From: CAG-791 sp002449595
GTDB taxonomy: Bacteria; Bacillota; Clostridia; Lachnospirales; Lachnospiraceae
Direction of reading: 5' to 3'
DNA length: 64,000 nt
Assembly (NCBI GenBank): GCA_946539855.1
Contig: CAMNHV010000005.1
Span: forward strand, 27,142-91,141
Part shown: positions 17,737-27,321 of the stretch, piece after piece
How positions within the stretch are numbered: the first letter of the stretch is position 1
Layout of the letters: each line of letters opens with the position of its first letter
The notes under the pieces: generated by a model
Told to the model about the DNA's origin: nothing
What the model saw: the letters and a program-made list of their open reading frames with translations, nothing else
Databases searched by the model: none
Program-made: the position numbers and the translations under genes

Positions 17737-19061
17737 GAGAACTGCTGGAGACCCGGCAGTACACGAAGCTTCGCCAGACCGCGTCCGACATGAACGTCGC
17801 GGACATCGCCGCCGTCATGGACGACATGGAGGACGAAGAATCCTTAAAGATGTTCCGCATCCTGCCCAAGGACATGGCGGCGGACGTCTTCGCAAATCTT
17901 GAACTGGACGACCAGCAGTACATCATCCAGTCCCTGTCCGATAAAGAAGCGACAAACATCATCGAAAACCTGATGTCCGACGATGCGACCGACCTCCTCG
18001 AGGAGATGCCGGCGAACGTCGTCAAGCGCATCCTCGCGAACGCGAGCCCCGAGACACGCGCGGACATCAACCATCTTCTGCGCTATCCTGAGGATTCCGC
18101 GGGTTCCCTGATGACGGTCGAGTACGTCGACCTCCGGGAGGACATGACTGTCGCGGACGCGATCGCAAGGATCCGCAAGATCGGCCTCGACTCCGAGACC
18201 GTCAACGTCTGCTACGTCGTGGACAAGGAGCGCATCCTGAAAGGCACCGTGGCGCTGCGCTATCTCATTATCATGCAGCCGGATGCCGTAATCGGCGACT
18301 TCATGAACGAGAACGTCATCAGCATCAACACGATGACCGACCAGGAAGAAGCGGCGCACATGTTCCAGAAATACGACTTCACCGCCATGCCGGTCGTAGA
18401 CAACGAAGACCGCATGGTCGGTATCATCACCATCGATGACGTGGTCGATATCATGCAGGAAGAGGCCACGGAGGATATCGAAAAGATGGCGGCTATCCTG
18501 CCGACCGACAAGCCGTACTTCAAAGTCGGCATCTTCGAGACCTACCGCAAGCGCATGCCCTGGCTGCTGCTCCTGATGATCTCCGCAGCCTTCACCGGCG
18601 CCATCATCTCGCGCTACGAGCAGGCGCTCTCCGCCTGCGTCATTCTGACTGCTTACATCCCGATGCTGATGGACACCGGCGGAAATGCCGGGTCGCAGTC
18701 GTCGGTCTCCGTCATCCGCGGCATCTCTCTGGGAGAGATCGAGTTCAAGGACACGTTCCGTGCGGTGTGGAAGGAAATCCTCGTATCGATCCTGTGCGGC
18801 GTGACCCTCGCGGCCACCAACTTCCTCAAGATGATGGTCATGGACAGAAGCACCGTCATGATCGCGCTGGTCGTCTGTATCACGCTGCTCCTGGTCGTGT
18901 TCTTCTCCAAGCTGATCGGCTGTGTCCTGCCGCTCGTCGCTGACCGGATCGGCTTCGACCCCGCCGTCATGGCGTCGCCGCTGATCACCACGATCGTCGA
19001 CACGATCTCGCTGGTCGTCTACTTCTTCCTGGCGACACACCTGCTGAATCTGGCCGCTTAA
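17703..19061 (+). CDS. mgtE: Magnesium transporter MgtE
   Basis: Homodimeric Mg2+ channel/transporter gated by its own cytoplasmic Mg2+-sensing domains. The 452 residues show the full layout: N-terminal superhelical domain (about 1-125), paired CBS domains (about 130-255, VNVCYVVDKERILKG and FTAMPVVDNEDRMVG), plug helix, then five membrane helices from about 275. The family's pore-mouth signature appears as PMLMDTGGNAGSQSS. GGAGGA (17690-17695) lies seven bases before the ATG at 17703; a TTG at 17688 in frame is upstream of that site and is rejected. The start lies inside the leader ORF. The gene ends before a strong terminator. Confidence 0.96.
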   Translation: MEEEIRYETVLRELLETRQYTKLRQTASDMNVADIAAVMDDMEDEESLKMFRILPKDMAADVFANLELDDQQYIIQSLSDKEATNIIENLMSDDATDLLEEMPANVVKRILANASPETRADINHLLRYPEDSAGSLMTVEYVDLREDMTVADAIARIRKIGLDSETVNVCYVVDKERILKGTVALRYLIIMQPDAVIGDFMNENVISINTMTDQEEAAHMFQKYDFTAMPVVDNEDRMVGIITIDDVVDIMQEEATEDIEKMAAILPTDKPYFKVGIFETYRKRMPWLLLLMISAAFTGAIISRYEQALSACVILTAYIPMLMDTGGNAGSQSSVSVIRGISLGEIEFKDTFRAVWKEILVSILCGVTLAATNFLKMMVMDRSTVMIALVVCITLLLVVFFSKLIGCVLPLVADRIGFDPAVMASPLITTIVDTISLVVYFFLATHLLNLAA

Positions 19062-19102
19062 GATTCGCGGCAGGATCCTTTTTCATACGAAAGTCACTTG
19101 AG

Positions 19103-19132
19103 CGGTGCTCCTGAGCGGGGGCACCGTTTTTT
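19103..19132 (+). terminator. Rho-independent terminator after mgtE
   Basis: cggtgctcc (19103-19111) pairs with ggggcaccg (19118-19126, one G-T pair), followed by six T. Confidence 0.9.
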
Positions 19133-19326
19133 CGCGCTCCCACCCCTCAGAATCCCCTTGTTTCACTCGATCTTTGTTCAAAATCATGAATTTCTTTGTC
19201 AGTTTTGACTAATTGCCAACCGCCGGAGGACGCGCTATCGTTTTTAACACGCCGCCCGGATCCGGGGTGGCACAAGCAATCTTGCATCACTCTTTGAGCC
19301 GCATCTTAAGAAAGGAACGCACGTCT

Positions 19327-20865
19327 ATGAGATCACCTTCTTCCAAGCGCACATTGTTTCCCTTCCTGCGGGGGTCCGCTGTCCGCGAGGCGCAGCCGCA
19401 GCCGCAGAATGACCAGTTTCTTGACACCGAGGACGAGATCGACCTCTTTCTCCGCGAGCTGGAGAGCGAAGGCTCCGCGGGGGCTTCTTCCGGAAAGAAG
19501 CGCCTCTTCGGGAAAAGCATGCATCCCGCCGCATTCCTGCGGCGGCACAAGGCTTTTCTCACCGCGCTCACTGCAGGGCTCAGCATCGCGTTCTGCGCCC
19601 TCCTCGTCCTGCTCTACTTCGTCCCGGTCTACACGAAGGGAACGCGGGCAGAGCAGCGGATCCTCGCGGAGAGCGAGGCGCGCGCAGAGGACATGGACCG
19701 CAGACTCGACGCGATCGACTCCTATCTCAGGCAGTTGAACGAGTTCATACCGGAAGGCACAGCGTCAGGCCACTACGGCAGTACGGGAAGTGAAGGGTCT
19801 CAGGGGAATGCCGGCCCCGGGCAGGAGGCCGCGGGCAGCGCAGGGTTAGCCGCGAATGCGGCGCTCTCGGAGGAAGAACTCGCCCGGATGCAGGAGACGC
19901 TCTCCGCGTTCGAGACGGATCTCACGGAATACCGGGACGAGAACCCGGTCGAGGACACCGACGTCGCAGACAGGCTCTCCTCCCTCCTGGACGAGCTCGC
20001 GCAGACGAGGGAGTCCGTGGAGAGCCTCCGCGCGCCGGACAGCGGCCTGACGGACGCGGAGATCGCCGCGCGCCTCACGGCGCTGCAGGAGCAGCTGGAC
20101 CGGATCTCCGGGGACAGGAGCGATCTTCTCACGGCGATCGACCGCGTGCACAACGACGTCTCTTCTCTCTCCTCCGACCTCAGCGCGGACGGGACGAAGA
20201 ACTATGACGACCTCGCCTCTCTCCTGAAGAGCTCAAACGACGAGCTCGGCAGGCAGCTTCAGAGCAGTCTTTCGGCGAGCGAGAGTTCCTTCCTCGGCCA
20301 GAGCCGGGAGATCGCGGCCTCGGTGAGCCAGAGCAGCGCGGCGGTCTCCGCCGGCATCGAGGCGCTCTCGCAGCAGCAGGCTGCGGCGTCCGGCAGCATC
20401 AGCGAACTCAGCAGCAGTATCGGAGGCGTGAGCGGGAGCCTGAGCGGCATGCAGGGCAGCCTCGACGGCTTAGGCGGCGACCTCTACGCCCTGCAGGACA
20501 CCGTGAGTGCTCTCACCGGAAGGACGCAGGAACTCGAAGACCAGGTGGCCGATCTGCTGGAAAAGACAGAAACAGGAAATGGAGAACTGCAGCTCGCGCT
20601 GCAGGAACAGAACGCCGCGATGGAGAGCCTCTCGAGCGCCCAGTCGCAGCAGACGGAGTCCCTCATCAGCGGCCAGACAGCACAGCAGAGCGAGGAGTTC
20701 TCCCAGCTGCGCCGGCAGCTCGCGGACATCAGCGTCCAGCTCACCGAGCTCCGGGACCTGATCCCCGGCGGCCAGGGCAGCGGCGAGTCCGGCGGCGATG
20801 ATCCCTACGTTCCGGACACGCCTGTCCCGGACGAGCCTGCTCCCGAGGAGCCGGTGACGCCGTGA
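19327..20865 (+). CDS. Membrane-anchored coiled-coil protein of unknown function
   Basis: I do not recognise a family. The 512 residues divide into a basic/acidic cytoplasmic N terminus (1-75), one strong membrane helix (about 77-100), and a long outside region of about 380 residues. That region begins with a Gly/Ser-rich stretch, continues as heptad-like helix rich in Ser, Gln, Glu and Leu with many SS and LSS steps, and ends in an acidic Pro-rich tail (PDTPVPDEPAPEEP). The layout recalls signal-transducer or wall-spanning coiled coils, but no HAMP or methyl-accepting signature is visible. The ATG at 19327 has AAGAAAGGA upstream; earlier in-frame codons lack a site. It stands alone between two terminators. 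Ser and Asp codons are abundant but GC matches the surroundings. Confidence 0.75.
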   Translation: MRSPSSKRTLFPFLRGSAVREAQPQPQNDQFLDTEDEIDLFLRELESEGSAGASSGKKRLFGKSMHPAAFLRRHKAFLTALTAGLSIAFCALLVLLYFVPVYTKGTRAEQRILAESEARAEDMDRRLDAIDSYLRQLNEFIPEGTASGHYGSTGSEGSQGNAGPGQEAAGSAGLAANAALSEEELARMQETLSAFETDLTEYRDENPVEDTDVADRLSSLLDELAQTRESVESLRAPDSGLTDAEIAARLTALQEQLDRISGDRSDLLTAIDRVHNDVSSLSSDLSADGTKNYDDLASLLKSSNDELGRQLQSSLSASESSFLGQSREIAASVSQSSAAVSAGIEALSQQQAAASGSISELSSSIGGVSGSLSGMQGSLDGLGGDLYALQDTVSALTGRTQELEDQVADLLEKTETGNGELQLALQEQNAAMESLSSAQSQQTESLISGQTAQQSEEFSQLRRQLADISVQLTELRDLIPGGQGSGESGGDDPYVPDTPVPDEPAPEEPVTP

Positions 20866-20876
20866 TCAGAGCATAG

Positions 20877-20906
20877 AAAAAGAGCTGCCTTCGCAGCTCT
20901 TTTTTT
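20877..20906. terminator. Bidirectional terminator between the coiled-coil gene and tRNA-Thr
   Basis: agagctgc (20881-20888) and gcagctct (20893-20900) form a perfect 8-bp stem with a four-base loop, flanked by seven T on the plus strand and by AAAA (TTTT on the minus strand). It can stop both the plus-strand gene and the minus-strand tRNA. Confidence 0.93.
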
Positions 20907-20908
20907 CA

Positions 20909-20980
20909 GCTGGCAACGGGAATCGGACCCGTGACCTCCGCACTACCAATGCGACGCACTACCGACTGTGCTATGCCAGC
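20909..20980 (-). tRNA. tRNA-Thr (anticodon GGT)
   Basis: The 72-base minus-strand sequence folds as a complete cloverleaf. The acceptor GCTGGCA pairs with TGCCAGC; the D stem is GCAC/GTGC; the anticodon stem TCGCA/TGCGG carries loop TTGGTAG, giving anticodon GGT, which reads threonine ACC/ACU; the T arm ACGGG/CCCGT has loop TCCGATT. The 3' CCA is not encoded. A consensus-like promoter lies upstream and a bidirectional terminator follows within three bases. Confidence 0.96.
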
Positions 20981-21042
20981 ACGTTATACCGCCCTTGCGG
21001 ATCTCCGATCTTCATCGGCCCGCGCAACGATACAGCTTCATG

Positions 21043-21072
21043 ATAATATCACACAGAATTTTGCTTTGTCAA
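21043..21072 (-). promoter_or_regulatory. Promoter of the tRNA-Thr gene
   Basis: On the minus strand TTGACA (21067-21072) is a perfect -35 and TATTAT (21043-21048) with upstream TGA is an extended -10; spacing is 18 bases. It is the most consensus-like promoter noted in the window. Confidence 0.85.
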
Positions 21073-21112
21073 TGACCAGCTTTCCGCAAATTGATTCAAG
21101 TTGGATCTTGCG

Positions 21113-21742
21113 TCACTTCAGCTTCCTGCGAATGCGCTGCAGCGCGTTGTCGATCGATTTCGGGGAGCGGGCGAGAACCGCCGCGATCTCCCGGTAATCC
21201 ATGCCGGTGAGGTAAAGTCCGAGGACTTCCTGCTCCATCGGGCTTAAGTTCTGCTCGATCCGGTCGAACATGAGGCGCACGCTCTCGCGGTCGATGACGC
21301 GCTGCTCCGGGTTGTCATTGTCCGGGGCGGAGATCATCTCGCCGAGCGCCTGCCTGACCTTGCTGCCGTCCGCGCCGTCCCGGCTGCCCGCCGCGGCGTC
21401 CAGCGACACTGCCATATTGAGCGGCAGGTGCTTGCTCCGGCCGTCCGCCTGGACCGCCGTGTAGATCTGCCGGCTCACGCACAGGGCCGCAAACGTCGGG
21501 AACGAAGCCTCCCTGGCGGGATCATAGTCGCGGATCGCCTTGAAGAGGCCGATCATGCCCTCCTGGATCAGGTCGTCCCTGTCCCCGCCGAGAATGAACA
21601 TGGACCCTGCCTTGCTCCTCGCGAGTTCCTTATACCGGTCCATCAGGACGTCCATCGCTGCGGCGTCTCCCTCCCGAATGAGCGCAAGAAGCTCCTCATC
21701 GGTAAGAAAAACATCGCCGCCATCCCTCTTGTGTCTCTCCAT
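21113..21742 (-). CDS. sigH: RNA polymerase sigma factor SigH type
   Basis: Sigma-70 family factor, 209 residues, of the SigH group that in endospore formers directs early sporulation and stationary-phase genes. Region 2 has DDLIQEGMIGLFKAIRDYDP and the adjacent aromatic stretch ASFPTFA; region 4 has SPMEQEVLGLYLTGMDYREIA and the recognition helix SPKSIDNALQRIRRKL. ATG at 21742 has GGGAG five bases upstream; the preceding TTG is too close to that site. It closes the cysS-mrnC-rlmB-sigH block, 95 bases after rlmB, as in many Clostridia. Only this sporulation-type regulator is seen here, so sporulation itself cannot be concluded. Confidence 0.9.
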   Translation of the reverse strand: MERHKRDGGDVFLTDEELLALIREGDAAAMDVLMDRYKELARSKAGSMFILGGDRDDLIQEGMIGLFKAIRDYDPAREASFPTFAALCVSRQIYTAVQADGRSKHLPLNMAVSLDAAAGSRDGADGSKVRQALGEMISAPDNDNPEQRVIDRESVRLMFDRIEQNLSPMEQEVLGLYLTGMDYREIAAVLARSPKSIDNALQRIRRKLK

Positions 21743-21840
21743 CAATACTCCCGCTCATATTCCGGTGCTGTTTTGGCAGATTCACCGCGCATTATGCCGG
21801 TCTTATCCGGAGTGCTCCTCGCAGAAGCATCCTCGCGGAT

Positions 21841-22569
21841 TCAGCTCATTCGCTGCCTGACGATCTCGTAAGCTAAAACGCCGGCCGCGACGGAGGCGTT
21901 CAGCGAGTCGATGTCGCCGAGACAGGGGATCGAGGCGATGAGGTCGCACTTCTCGCGGACCAGCCTGGACACGCCGCTGCCCTCGCTTCCGATCACGAGG
22001 CAGATCGGACCCCGCAGGTCGAGCTTCGTCATCGTGGTGCCGTCCATGTCCGCACAGACGGTCCAGATTCCCTTCTTCTGCAGGTCCTCGATCGTGCGGA
22101 CGAGATTCGTCACGCGCGCGACCTTCGTGTAGTTCAGCGCGCCTGCGGACGCCTTGGCCGCGGTCGCCGTGAGGCCGACCGCCCTGTCCTTCGGGATGAT
22201 GACGCCGTGCGCGCCCGCCATGTTGGCGGTGCGGATGATCGCGCCGAGGTTGTGGGGATCCTCGATCCCGTCCAGCAGGAAGAAGAACGGCTGCTGCCCC
22301 TTCTCCTTAGCCGCCGCGAAGAGGTCGTCGACCTCCGCGTAGGCGTACTCCGCCGTGCTCGCGATCACGCCCTGGTGGCGCCCCGTCTCCGACATCTGGT
22401 CGAGCCGCTGTCGGGAGACGTATTTGATCGGCGTTCCCGCCTTCGCCGCCTCCCTCTTGATCGTCATGACCGGCCCGTCTTTACATCCGTCCAGGATATA
22501 CAGCCTGTCGATGGTCCTTCCCGCGCGGAAGGCCTCGATCACAGCATTTCTTCCTTCAATATCCGCCAT
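21841..22569 (-). CDS. rlmB: 23S rRNA (guanosine-2'-O-)-methyltransferase, TrmH/RlmB family
   Basis: SPOUT-fold RNA 2'-O-methyltransferase, 242 residues. The N-terminal substrate-binding domain is followed by the three family motifs: DPHNLGAIIRTANMAGA (near 100), LVIGSEGSGVSRLV (near 190) and the knot segment SLNASVAAGVLAYE near the C terminus. It starts two bases after the mrnC stop. Modification of a 23S guanosine is the usual role, though some TrmH paralogues act on tRNA. Confidence 0.93.
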   Translation of the reverse strand: MADIEGRNAVIEAFRAGRTIDRLYILDGCKDGPVMTIKREAAKAGTPIKYVSRQRLDQMSETGRHQGVIASTAEYAYAEVDDLFAAAKEKGQQPFFFLLDGIEDPHNLGAIIRTANMAGAHGVIIPKDRAVGLTATAAKASAGALNYTKVARVTNLVRTIEDLQKKGIWTVCADMDGTTMTKLDLRGPICLVIGSEGSGVSRLVREKCDLIASIPCLGDIDSLNASVAAGVLAYEIVRQRMS

Positions 22570-22571
22570 TT

Positions 22572-22996
22572 TTAATTACTCTCCTCTTCCAGAGCATCCT
22601 CTGCCTGCCGCAGCAGCTGCAGGAACCGCGCCGTCTCTCCCTTCAGGTAGAGATAGCCGCAGAGCGTCTCCAGCGCCGTCGCCTTCCGGTAGTCCTCTTC
22701 CGTCGCGCTGTGCGCCTTGTGGTGCGGGTTCGCGTTTCTTCCCCGCCGGTAGATCGCGGCTTCCTCGTCAGTCAGGAACGGCTGCATCGCGTCGATGAGC
22801 TTCGCCTGCATGGAGGCGCGCACGATCCGGTTCGTCTCGTTGTGCAGCTTTTCCGCCTGCCGGCTGCCCTGCGAGAGGACCACCGTGCGGATGATGAGCG
22901 AAAAGACCGCATCTCCCAAAAAAGCCAGAGCCAAAGGTGAATACTGCCCCGGCTCTGTCTTTTTCTCCGTTGGAAACTGTTCCAGTATCAGATCAT

Positions 22997-23012
<16 letters not shown>
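22572..23012 (-). CDS. mrnC: Mini-ribonuclease III
   Basis: RNase III catalytic domain without a dsRNA-binding domain; in Bacillus it matures the ends of 23S rRNA. The 146 residues start with the active-site helix LALAFLGDAVFSLIIR and include NANPHHKAHSATEEDYRKATALE, which holds further acidic catalytic residues. It overlaps the 3' end of cysS by 16 bases, the standard neighbour in Firmicutes. Confidence 0.94.
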
Positions 23013-24421
<1,409 letters not shown>

Positions 24422-24550
24422 AGTGCCCTGTACTCCTTTGTTTGTGATTTAGTGTATCCAGACCAGTTTATCGCCCAGCCTGCGCGGATGCAAGCGGTTT
24501 CCGGTCCGTGAAGCCGCGCGGAATCCGTCTGTGCCTTTGCGCGGAACTGC

Positions 24551-25114
24551 TTATCCCTGCCGCATCGGACAGCCGCCGCAGTTTCCGCAGCTTCTGCCGG
24601 CTGCATCGGAGGAGGTCATTGCCGTCGCCGCACTCAGGTCCAGCGGCGATTCGATCAGGGCGACCGCCTGCGCGGCGATCCCCTCTCCGCTGCCCGTGAA
24701 TCCGAGCCCTTCCTCTGTCGTTGCCTTGACGCTGACCTGGCTCACGTCGATCTGCAGCGCCGACGCGATGTTGTTTCTCATCGCGTCGATGTGCGGCCGC
24801 ATCTTCGGCGCCTGCGCGATGACCGTCGCGTCAATGTTGCTGATCAGATAAAAATGCTCTCTGAGGAGCTCCCCCACGCGGGCGAGCAGCTGCAGCGAAT
24901 CCGCGCCTTTGTAGGCCGGGTCGCTGTCCGGGAAGTGCAGCCCGATGTCCCCGAGCGCCGCCGCACCGAGCAGCGCGTCCGAGATCGCGTGCAGCAGGAC
25001 GTCGGCGTCGGAGTGCCCGAGCAGCCCCTTTTCATATGGAATGTCCACGCCGCCGATGATGAGCCTGCGCCCCTCCGCGAGCCGGTGGACGTCGTATCCG
25101 GTTCCGATCCTCAT
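24551..25114 (-). CDS. ispF: 2-C-methyl-D-erythritol 2,4-cyclodiphosphate synthase with Cys-rich tail
   Basis: Fifth MEP-pathway enzyme, a trimer with a zinc site; here 187 residues against the usual ~158. Zinc ligands Asp8, His10 and His42 are in place (TGYDVHR; GHSDADVLLH), and the C-terminal SVKATTEEGLGFTGSGEGIAAQA is complete. After the normal end near residue 160 comes an Ala/Ser-rich linker and the short CGNCGGC (Cys176, 179, 182), an unusual addition. The ATG at 25114 begins the first beta strand directly and has an AGAAAGAG site; the in-frame extension to 25240 is not credible and runs through palindromes. ispD, often adjacent, is not seen. Confidence 0.93.
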   Translation of the reverse strand: MRIGTGYDVHRLAEGRRLIIGGVDIPYEKGLLGHSDADVLLHAISDALLGAAALGDIGLHFPDSDPAYKGADSLQLLARVGELLREHFYLISNIDATVIAQAPKMRPHIDAMRNNIASALQIDVSQVSVKATTEEGLGFTGSGEGIAAQAVALIESPLDLSAATAMTSSDAAGRSCGNCGGCPMRQG

Positions 25115-25163
25115 GAATACATACTCTTTCTGATAATTATTATCGCTATGGCACGAGTCATGC

Positions 25164-25201
25164 CGACAGGTTCGTGAACGCTTCGCGCTCACGAACTGTC
25201 G
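25164..25201. repeat. Dispersed palindrome, copy 1
   Basis: Arms cgacaggttcgtga (25164-25177) and tcacgaactgtcg (25189-25201) pair with a single bulged G around an 11-base loop. The reverse complement matches the palindrome at 43361-43397 over about 37 bases. It lies in the spacer between the AICAR transformylase gene and ispF. Confidence 0.85.
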
Positions 25202-25234
25202 CGGCATTCGCCGTATGCGTCCAATCTGTCTGTC

Positions 25235-25263
25235 AGGCATTCGTGAGCGGGCTCACGATGCCT
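25235..25263. repeat. Second palindrome upstream of ispF
   Basis: aggcat-t-cgtgagc (25235-25248) pairs with gctcacg-atgcct (25251-25263) with one bulged base and a two-base loop. It shares the core cgtgagc with the neighbouring dispersed palindrome. No T run follows on either strand. Confidence 0.75.
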
Positions 25264-25304
25264 TCGGCCATCTTGTCCGCGCATGCCTCATTGCTGCGCG
25301 CACC

Positions 25305-26483
25305 TCAGTGATGGAAAAGTCTGATCCCCGTGAAGCACATGACCATATCGTGCGCATCGCACGCCTCGATCACGTTGTCGTCCCGGACGGAGCCGCCGGG
25401 CTGCGCCACGTATTTCACGCCGCTGCGGAACGCGCGCTCGATGTTGTCGCCAAACGGGAAGAACGCATCGGAGCCGAGCGAGACGCCGGTGTTGCCGTCC
25501 AGCCATGCTCTCTTCTCTTCCGCCGTGAAGACGTTCGGCTTCACGGTGAAGATGTTCTCCCAGCGGCCGTCCGCGAGGACGTCCATGTAATCCTCACCCA
25601 TGTAGAGGTCGATCGCGTTGTCCCTGTCCGCGCGCCGGATGTCGCTTCTGAAAGGAAGCTCCAGCACCTGCGGCGACTGCCGAAGGTACCAGTTGTCCGC
25701 CTTGCTGCCCGCGAGCCGCGTGCAGTGGATGCGCGACTGCTGCCCGGCGCCGATGCCGATCGCCTGGCCGCCCTTCACGAAGCAGACGGAGTTCGACTGC
25801 GTGTACTTCAGCGTGATCAGGGAGATCGCGAGATCGTCCCTCGCTTCTTTCGGCAGATCCTTATTCTTTGTCACGATGTTTGCGAAAAGCGCATCGTCGA
25901 TCACGAGCTCGTTCCTGCCCTGCTCGAACGTCACGCCGAAGACCTGCTTGCGCTCGATCTCCTCGGGCTCATAGGACGGATCGATCTGGATGACCGCGTA
26001 GCCACCTTTTTTCTTCGCGGAAAGGATCTCCAGCGCCTCCTTGTCATATCCGGGCGCGATCACGCCGTCGGACACCTCGCGCGCGATCAGCTTCGCGGTC
26101 GCGGCGTCGCAGACGTCGGAGAGCGAGATGAAATCGCCGAAGGAGCTCATGCGGTCCGCGCCGCGGGCACGGGCATACGCGCTCGCGAGAGGCGTCAGCT
26201 CATCCGTGTCGTCGACCCAGTAGATCTTCCGCTCGACGTCCGTCAGCGGAAGGCCGATCGCCGCGCCGGCGGGGGACACGTGCTTGAAGGAAGTCGCGGA
26301 CGGAAGCCCCGTCGCCCTCTTCAGTTCGCGCACGAGCTGCCAGCCGTTGAAGCCGTCCAGCAGATTGATGTAGCCGGGCCTGCCGTTCAGCACCGTGATG
26401 GGAAGGTCCTTGCCGTTCTCCATAAAGATCCTGGAGGGTTTCTGGTTCGGGTTGCATCCGTATTTCAGTTCAAGTTCAGTCAT
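25305..26483 (-). CDS. purH: AICAR formyltransferase, stand-alone PurH transformylase domain
   Basis: Catalyses transfer of a formyl group from 10-formyl-THF to AICAR, the penultimate purine step. At 392 residues it corresponds to the transformylase part of PurH only; the N-terminal MGS-like cyclohydrolase domain of the usual bifunctional enzyme is missing. Recognisable segments are ELKYGCNPNQKPSRI, the catalytic SFKHVSPAGAAIG (Lys-His) and GSDAFFPFGDNIERA, VAQPGGSVRD near the end. The missing step is probably supplied by the gene 84 bases upstream at 26568-27287. Confidence 0.93.
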   Translation of the reverse strand: MTELELKYGCNPNQKPSRIFMENGKDLPITVLNGRPGYINLLDGFNGWQLVRELKRATGLPSATSFKHVSPAGAAIGLPLTDVERKIYWVDDTDELTPLASAYARARGADRMSSFGDFISLSDVCDAATAKLIAREVSDGVIAPGYDKEALEILSAKKKGGYAVIQIDPSYEPEEIERKQVFGVTFEQGRNELVIDDALFANIVTKNKDLPKEARDDLAISLITLKYTQSNSVCFVKGGQAIGIGAGQQSRIHCTRLAGSKADNWYLRQSPQVLELPFRSDIRRADRDNAIDLYMGEDYMDVLADGRWENIFTVKPNVFTAEEKRAWLDGNTGVSLGSDAFFPFGDNIERAFRSGVKYVAQPGGSVRDDNVIEACDAHDMVMCFTGIRLFHH

Positions 26484-26539
26484 ACGTCCTCTTTTCTTTG
26501 ATTGGTGGTTGATTTGCCTTTTTTAAAACGCCCCTTCCC

Positions 26540-26560
26540 CGGGAAGCAAAGTGCTTCCCG
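26540..26560. other. Perfect 9-bp hairpin between the two purine genes
   Basis: cgggaagca (26540-26548) and tgcttcccg (26552-26560) form a tight stem with a three-base loop. On the minus strand a TTTT lies about 14 bases later, too far for a standard terminator. It may be an attenuating or stabilising element between the PurO-like gene and the transformylase. Confidence 0.6.
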
Positions 26561-26567
26561 CCGAAGC

Positions 26568-27287
26568 TCACGCGTTCTTGTTGTAGATCCTCGTCTCGTA
26601 AGTGCCGTCCGCGATGTCGATGAACCGCACGAAGAGCGACACCTTGTTGTCCTCGTTCAGCGCGTCCCAGACTCTCTTCCCGAACGTGTCAATGTCCGCA
26701 GTCATCTCCTGCGTGAACGCCACCTTTTCCGGCTCGCCGGAGAAGCTCGGCAGCGGGCTTCCGTCGCCTTCGTAAGTGTGGATGAATCTTCCTTCCGCCG
26801 CCTTCGGCGCCTCATACGAGAAGGTGAAGCGCTCCGTCGAAGCGGGATCGCCGTCCGCACTCTTTAAGATCGACATGGAAAAGTCATATGCGCCGCCCTC
26901 CAGTTCCATCAGCCCGGAGATCCTGGGCGTGTAGTTCGGCGCGTCGGGCTCAAACGTCCTGCTCCGCAGCGACTGCTCGAAGGTCAGGCCCTTTTCCAGT
27001 CCCTCGTAGACCGTGTCCGTCTGGTCGCCGTTCGTGACGATCGTGTACTTGCCGAGCACGCGCACCGGCGCGTAGATGATGAGGCTCGGGTCCTCCATTT
27101 TCGAAGGGTCGAACGCCTCCGTCCGGATCCCTTCCCCTTCCGTCACAAAGACGCGATTGCGGCTGTTGGCGCTGCGCCCCATGATGAAGTACGCAGTAAT
27201 AGCCTTCGCGCCGTCCGCGGATCTCCCGATCACGATGCCTCTGCCGGGATACGCGTTGTCTCTAAGTAATTTTTCAAGGTCTGCCAT
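26568..27287 (-). CDS. IMP cyclohydrolase, PurO-like
   Basis: Closes the purine ring of FAICAR to IMP, as PurO does in archaea. The 239 residues begin LLRDNAYPGRGIVIGRSADG and contain AITAYFIMGRSANSRNRVF, both typical of the IMP_cyclohyd family, and have no similarity to the MGS-fold cyclohydrolase of PurH. AAAGGA stands six bases before ATG. Its position directly upstream of the separate AICAR transformylase supports the assignment: the two genes together replace bifunctional PurH. Confidence 0.85.
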   Translation of the reverse strand: MADLEKLLRDNAYPGRGIVIGRSADGAKAITAYFIMGRSANSRNRVFVTEGEGIRTEAFDPSKMEDPSLIIYAPVRVLGKYTIVTNGDQTDTVYEGLEKGLTFEQSLRSRTFEPDAPNYTPRISGLMELEGGAYDFSMSILKSADGDPASTERFTFSYEAPKAAEGRFIHTYEGDGSPLPSFSGEPEKVAFTQEMTADIDTFGKRVWDALNEDNKVSLFVRFIDIADGTYETRIYNKNA

Positions 27288-27321
27288 TGAATATCCTTTC
27301 CGGATCCGTCCGAATCCCGTT

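Noticed and set aside
24422..24550. Cysteine T-box leader before cysS
   Set aside because: The cysS 5' side shows no T-box sequence (tggnaccgcg-like) and only 129 bases are available.
25115..25240. N-terminal extension of ispF by 42 residues
   Set aside because: The extension runs through two palindromes and is Arg-rich; the family starts at MRIGTGYDVH with its own ribosome site.
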